Positions 6,150 through 7,065 of a stretch of DNA of 7,065 bases are shown here, piece after piece; position 1 is the first letter of the stretch; each line of letters starts with the position of its first letter. The stretch spans positions 2,885,920 to 2,892,984 of the forward strand of contig NZ_CP132360.1 of the NCBI RefSeq assembly GCF_030758955.1. Reading direction: 5' to 3'. The position numbers and the translations under genes are program-made. The DNA comes from Agrococcus beijingensis. GTDB taxonomy: Bacteria; Actinomycetota; Actinomycetes; Actinomycetales; Microbacteriaceae. The notes under the pieces were generated by a model that ran no database searches, was not told the DNA's origin, and saw only the letters and a program-made list of their open reading frames with translations.

Positions 6150-6452
6150 TTCGTCGGGGCCGGGTGGGGCGACGATGCCGATCGGGATCTCCCAGGAGCT
6201 CTCCCGCGGGTCCCAGGCGGGCGTGTCGGCGAAGCGTGGGCCCTGCGGTTCGGGTTCGTCGCGGTGGATGTCGCCGAGCGGGCTGGTCCATTCGAGTACC
6301 CCGTCGGGCAGCTGCCGGACGGTCCAGCGGGTGGCGTGCTTCATCGTGTGGTGGCGTCGGCACAGGTGCGCGAGATTCGACAGGGTGGTCATGCCGCCCT
6401 TCGCGAAGTCCTTCGTGTGGTCGACGTCGGCGCGGGAGACGGGGTTGGCGCA
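6150..6452 (-). pseudogene. HNH nuclease domain of a DUF222/HNH (13E12-type) protein, C-terminal fragment
   Basis: The minus strand encodes CANPVSRADVDHTKDFAKGG, then TLSNLAHLCRRHHTMKH, then WTVRQLPDGVLEWTSPLGD. This is the HNH domain found at the C-terminus of DUF222-containing proteins, which are abundant in actinobacteria and of unproven cellular role. The His of DVDH, the Asn of SNLAHLC and the His of RRHH make the HNH signature, and Cys in CANP and HLC are likely structural zinc ligands. The DUF222 part and the first Cys of the zinc knuckle are missing upstream. The sequence turns at about 6452 into the DUF222 part of such a protein on the opposite strand. The boundary with the ISL3 fragment at about 6150 is approximate because the C-terminal tails of these proteins vary. 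Confidence 0.85.
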
Positions 6453-6465
6453 GCGCGATGGCGCT
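6452..6465. repeat. Short inverted repeat at the DUF222/HNH strand switch
   Basis: AGCGC (6452-6456) and GCGCT (6461-6465) are reverse complements around the 4-base loop GATG. Left of it the minus strand codes for HNH; right of it the plus strand codes for DUF222. It is short, so chance is possible, but it sits exactly on an inversion point. Confidence 0.5.
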
Positions 6466-6761
6466 CAAGGAGACGGCGTCGATCCTCGCGGTCGAGTTGC
6501 GCGCGGCGGATCGCACCATGGAGCAGCAGCTGACCGACGCGTGGACGCTGGTGACCGAGCTGCCCGTCGGCGCACGAGGCGCACAAGGCGGGTCGCATCT
6601 CGAGCGGCCACCTGCGCGTGATCGCGGCCGCGACGCTGCCGCTGCGGCTCGACGTCGACGCGCCGGCCGCCGAGAAGGCCCGCGTGGAGGCGGAGCTGGT
6701 CGGGGTCGCCGAGCAGACAACGCCCGGCCGGCTGCGGGTGCGGGCGCGGCGGATCGTCGAG
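6458..6761 (+). pseudogene. DUF222 domain fragment with a frameshift (13E12-type protein)
   Basis: The plus strand begins with ALKETASILAVELRAADRTM and reads to TELP in one frame. At about 6566 one extra G (or two lost bases) moves the coding to another frame, which continues SAHEAHKAGRISSGHLRVIA, then LRLDVDAPAAEKARVEAEL and VAEQTTPGRLRVRARRIVEL. Joined across the shift this is a typical DUF222 domain with the GRISxGHLRVI motif. ATG 6458-6460 is probably internal to the original gene. The partner HNH domain lies on the other strand at 6150-6452, so the two halves of one type of gene are head to head. At about 6761 the reading switches to an ISL3 transposase in the third frame. The frameshift may be a mutation or a sequence error. 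Confidence 0.8.
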
Positions 6762-7041
6762 CTACCACCAGGCAAGCCACCGCGACGGGCGCGCGCTCGC
6801 CGAACGGGTCCTGGACTCGTTCTCCACTTGCCCGGTCCCGGAAGTCGCACGCCTGGGCCGGACGCTGCGGACCTGGCGACGCGAGTTCCTCGGCTACTTC
6901 GACACCGGCGGCGCGAACAACGGCGGCACCGAGGCCATCAACGGACTCATCGAGCTCCACCGGCGCATCGCCCGCGGCTTCCGCAACCGCGACAACTACC
7001 GGCTCCGCATGCTCCTCATCGGCGGCGGACTATTCGCATGA
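6760..7041 (+). pseudogene. ISL3-family transposase, C-terminal fragment
   Basis: This frame has no start codon and encodes 93 residues to a TGA at 7039-7041. It reads SYHQASHRDGRALAERVLDS, PVPEVARLGRTLRTWRREFL, GYFDTGGANNGGTEAINGLI and HRRIARGFRNRDNYRLRMLL. This is the conserved end of ISL3 transposases, including the Glu in NGGTEAIN that I take as the last member of the DDE triad. The remaining catalytic domain is missing. The N-terminal part of such a protein lies at 5790-6149 on the opposite strand. Confidence 0.9.
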
Positions 7042-7065
7042 CCCACACTCAACGGCGAAGAGCCC
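7042..7065 (+). mobile_element. Probable right end of an ISL3 element
   Basis: Directly after the stop codon the sequence runs CCCACACTCAACGGCGAAGA and then GCCC to the window edge. Read inward from the edge on the minus strand it begins GGGCTCTTCGCCGTTGAG, which fits the GGCTCTTC-type terminal inverted repeat of ISL3 elements. The left repeat is not in the window, so this rests on one end only. Confidence 0.55.

Noticed and set aside
2413..6392. Excess of in-frame joins suggesting selection for fusion proteins
   Set aside because: Of eight same-strand joins about half are in frame (IS256/IS1634, Alb/IS256, ISL3/HNH, pheA/ISL3), against one third expected by chance. That is too few to mean anything.
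5316..6533. 405-residue plus-strand frame opposite IS256 end, pheA, ISL3 and HNH
   Set aside because: The minus strand holds clear motifs throughout; this frame is Arg/Gly/Asp-rich antisense text.
1..7065. CRISPR array, tRNA, rRNA, toxin-antitoxin or defence operon
   Set aside because: I saw no regularly spaced repeats, no tRNA cloverleaf or rRNA stretches, and no paired small genes. The transposase, HNH and SbcC pieces are unconnected fragments, not an operon.

Overview
The window reads as a chimera and not as a natural locus. Two stretches are spliced mouse liver mRNA: a major urinary protein (Mup) cDNA at 1-530, and the 3' end of serum albumin (Alb) cDNA on the minus strand at about 4645-5053. 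Everything else is very GC-rich bacterial DNA. It looks actinobacterial, probably a Microbacteriaceae-like organism, judging by base composition, a DUF222/HNH (13E12-type) protein, an SbcC with a CxxCGSxEHP zinc hook, and the types of IS110, IS256, IS1634 and ISL3 transposases.

Layout from left to right: Mup cDNA (+); C-terminal half of an ABC-F ATPase (-); N-terminal third of an IS110 transposase, type A (-); a 450-base non-coding stretch that may hold an IS110 bridge RNA; N-terminal part of a second IS110 transposase, type B (+); middle of an IS256 transposase (+); N-terminal half of an IS1634-like transposase (+); C-terminal half of a type-A IS110 transposase with an added helix-turn-helix, followed by its right end (+); zinc-hook part of SbcC (-); Alb (-); N-terminus and left end of an IS256 element (-); N-terminal half of prephenate dehydratase PheA (-); N-terminus of an ISL3 transposase (-); C-terminal HNH part of a DUF222/HNH protein (-); DUF222 part of such a protein on the opposite strand, with a frameshift (+); C-terminus and right end of an ISL3 element (+).

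No bacterial gene here is complete. Several are present as two complementary halves lying apart or on opposite strands: IS110 type A, IS256, ISL3 and DUF222/HNH. Switches occur abruptly with little or no sequence overlap, and several sit on perfect palindromes or inverted repeats. The simplest reading is chimeric molecules or misassembly in a mixed mouse and actinobacterial library, collapsed on multicopy insertion sequences. Some joins may be true IS insertions in the source bacterium (IS110 right end in sbcC, IS256 left end in pheA).

I do not see a credible new multi-gene system. The most interesting biology is the structured non-coding DNA upstream of the type-B IS110 transposase (a candidate bridge RNA) and the helix-turn-helix extension on the type-A IS110 C-terminus. 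The long open frames crossing the joins (2040-4214, 2437-3912, 4652-5314, 5433-6392) should not be taken as real fusion proteins.
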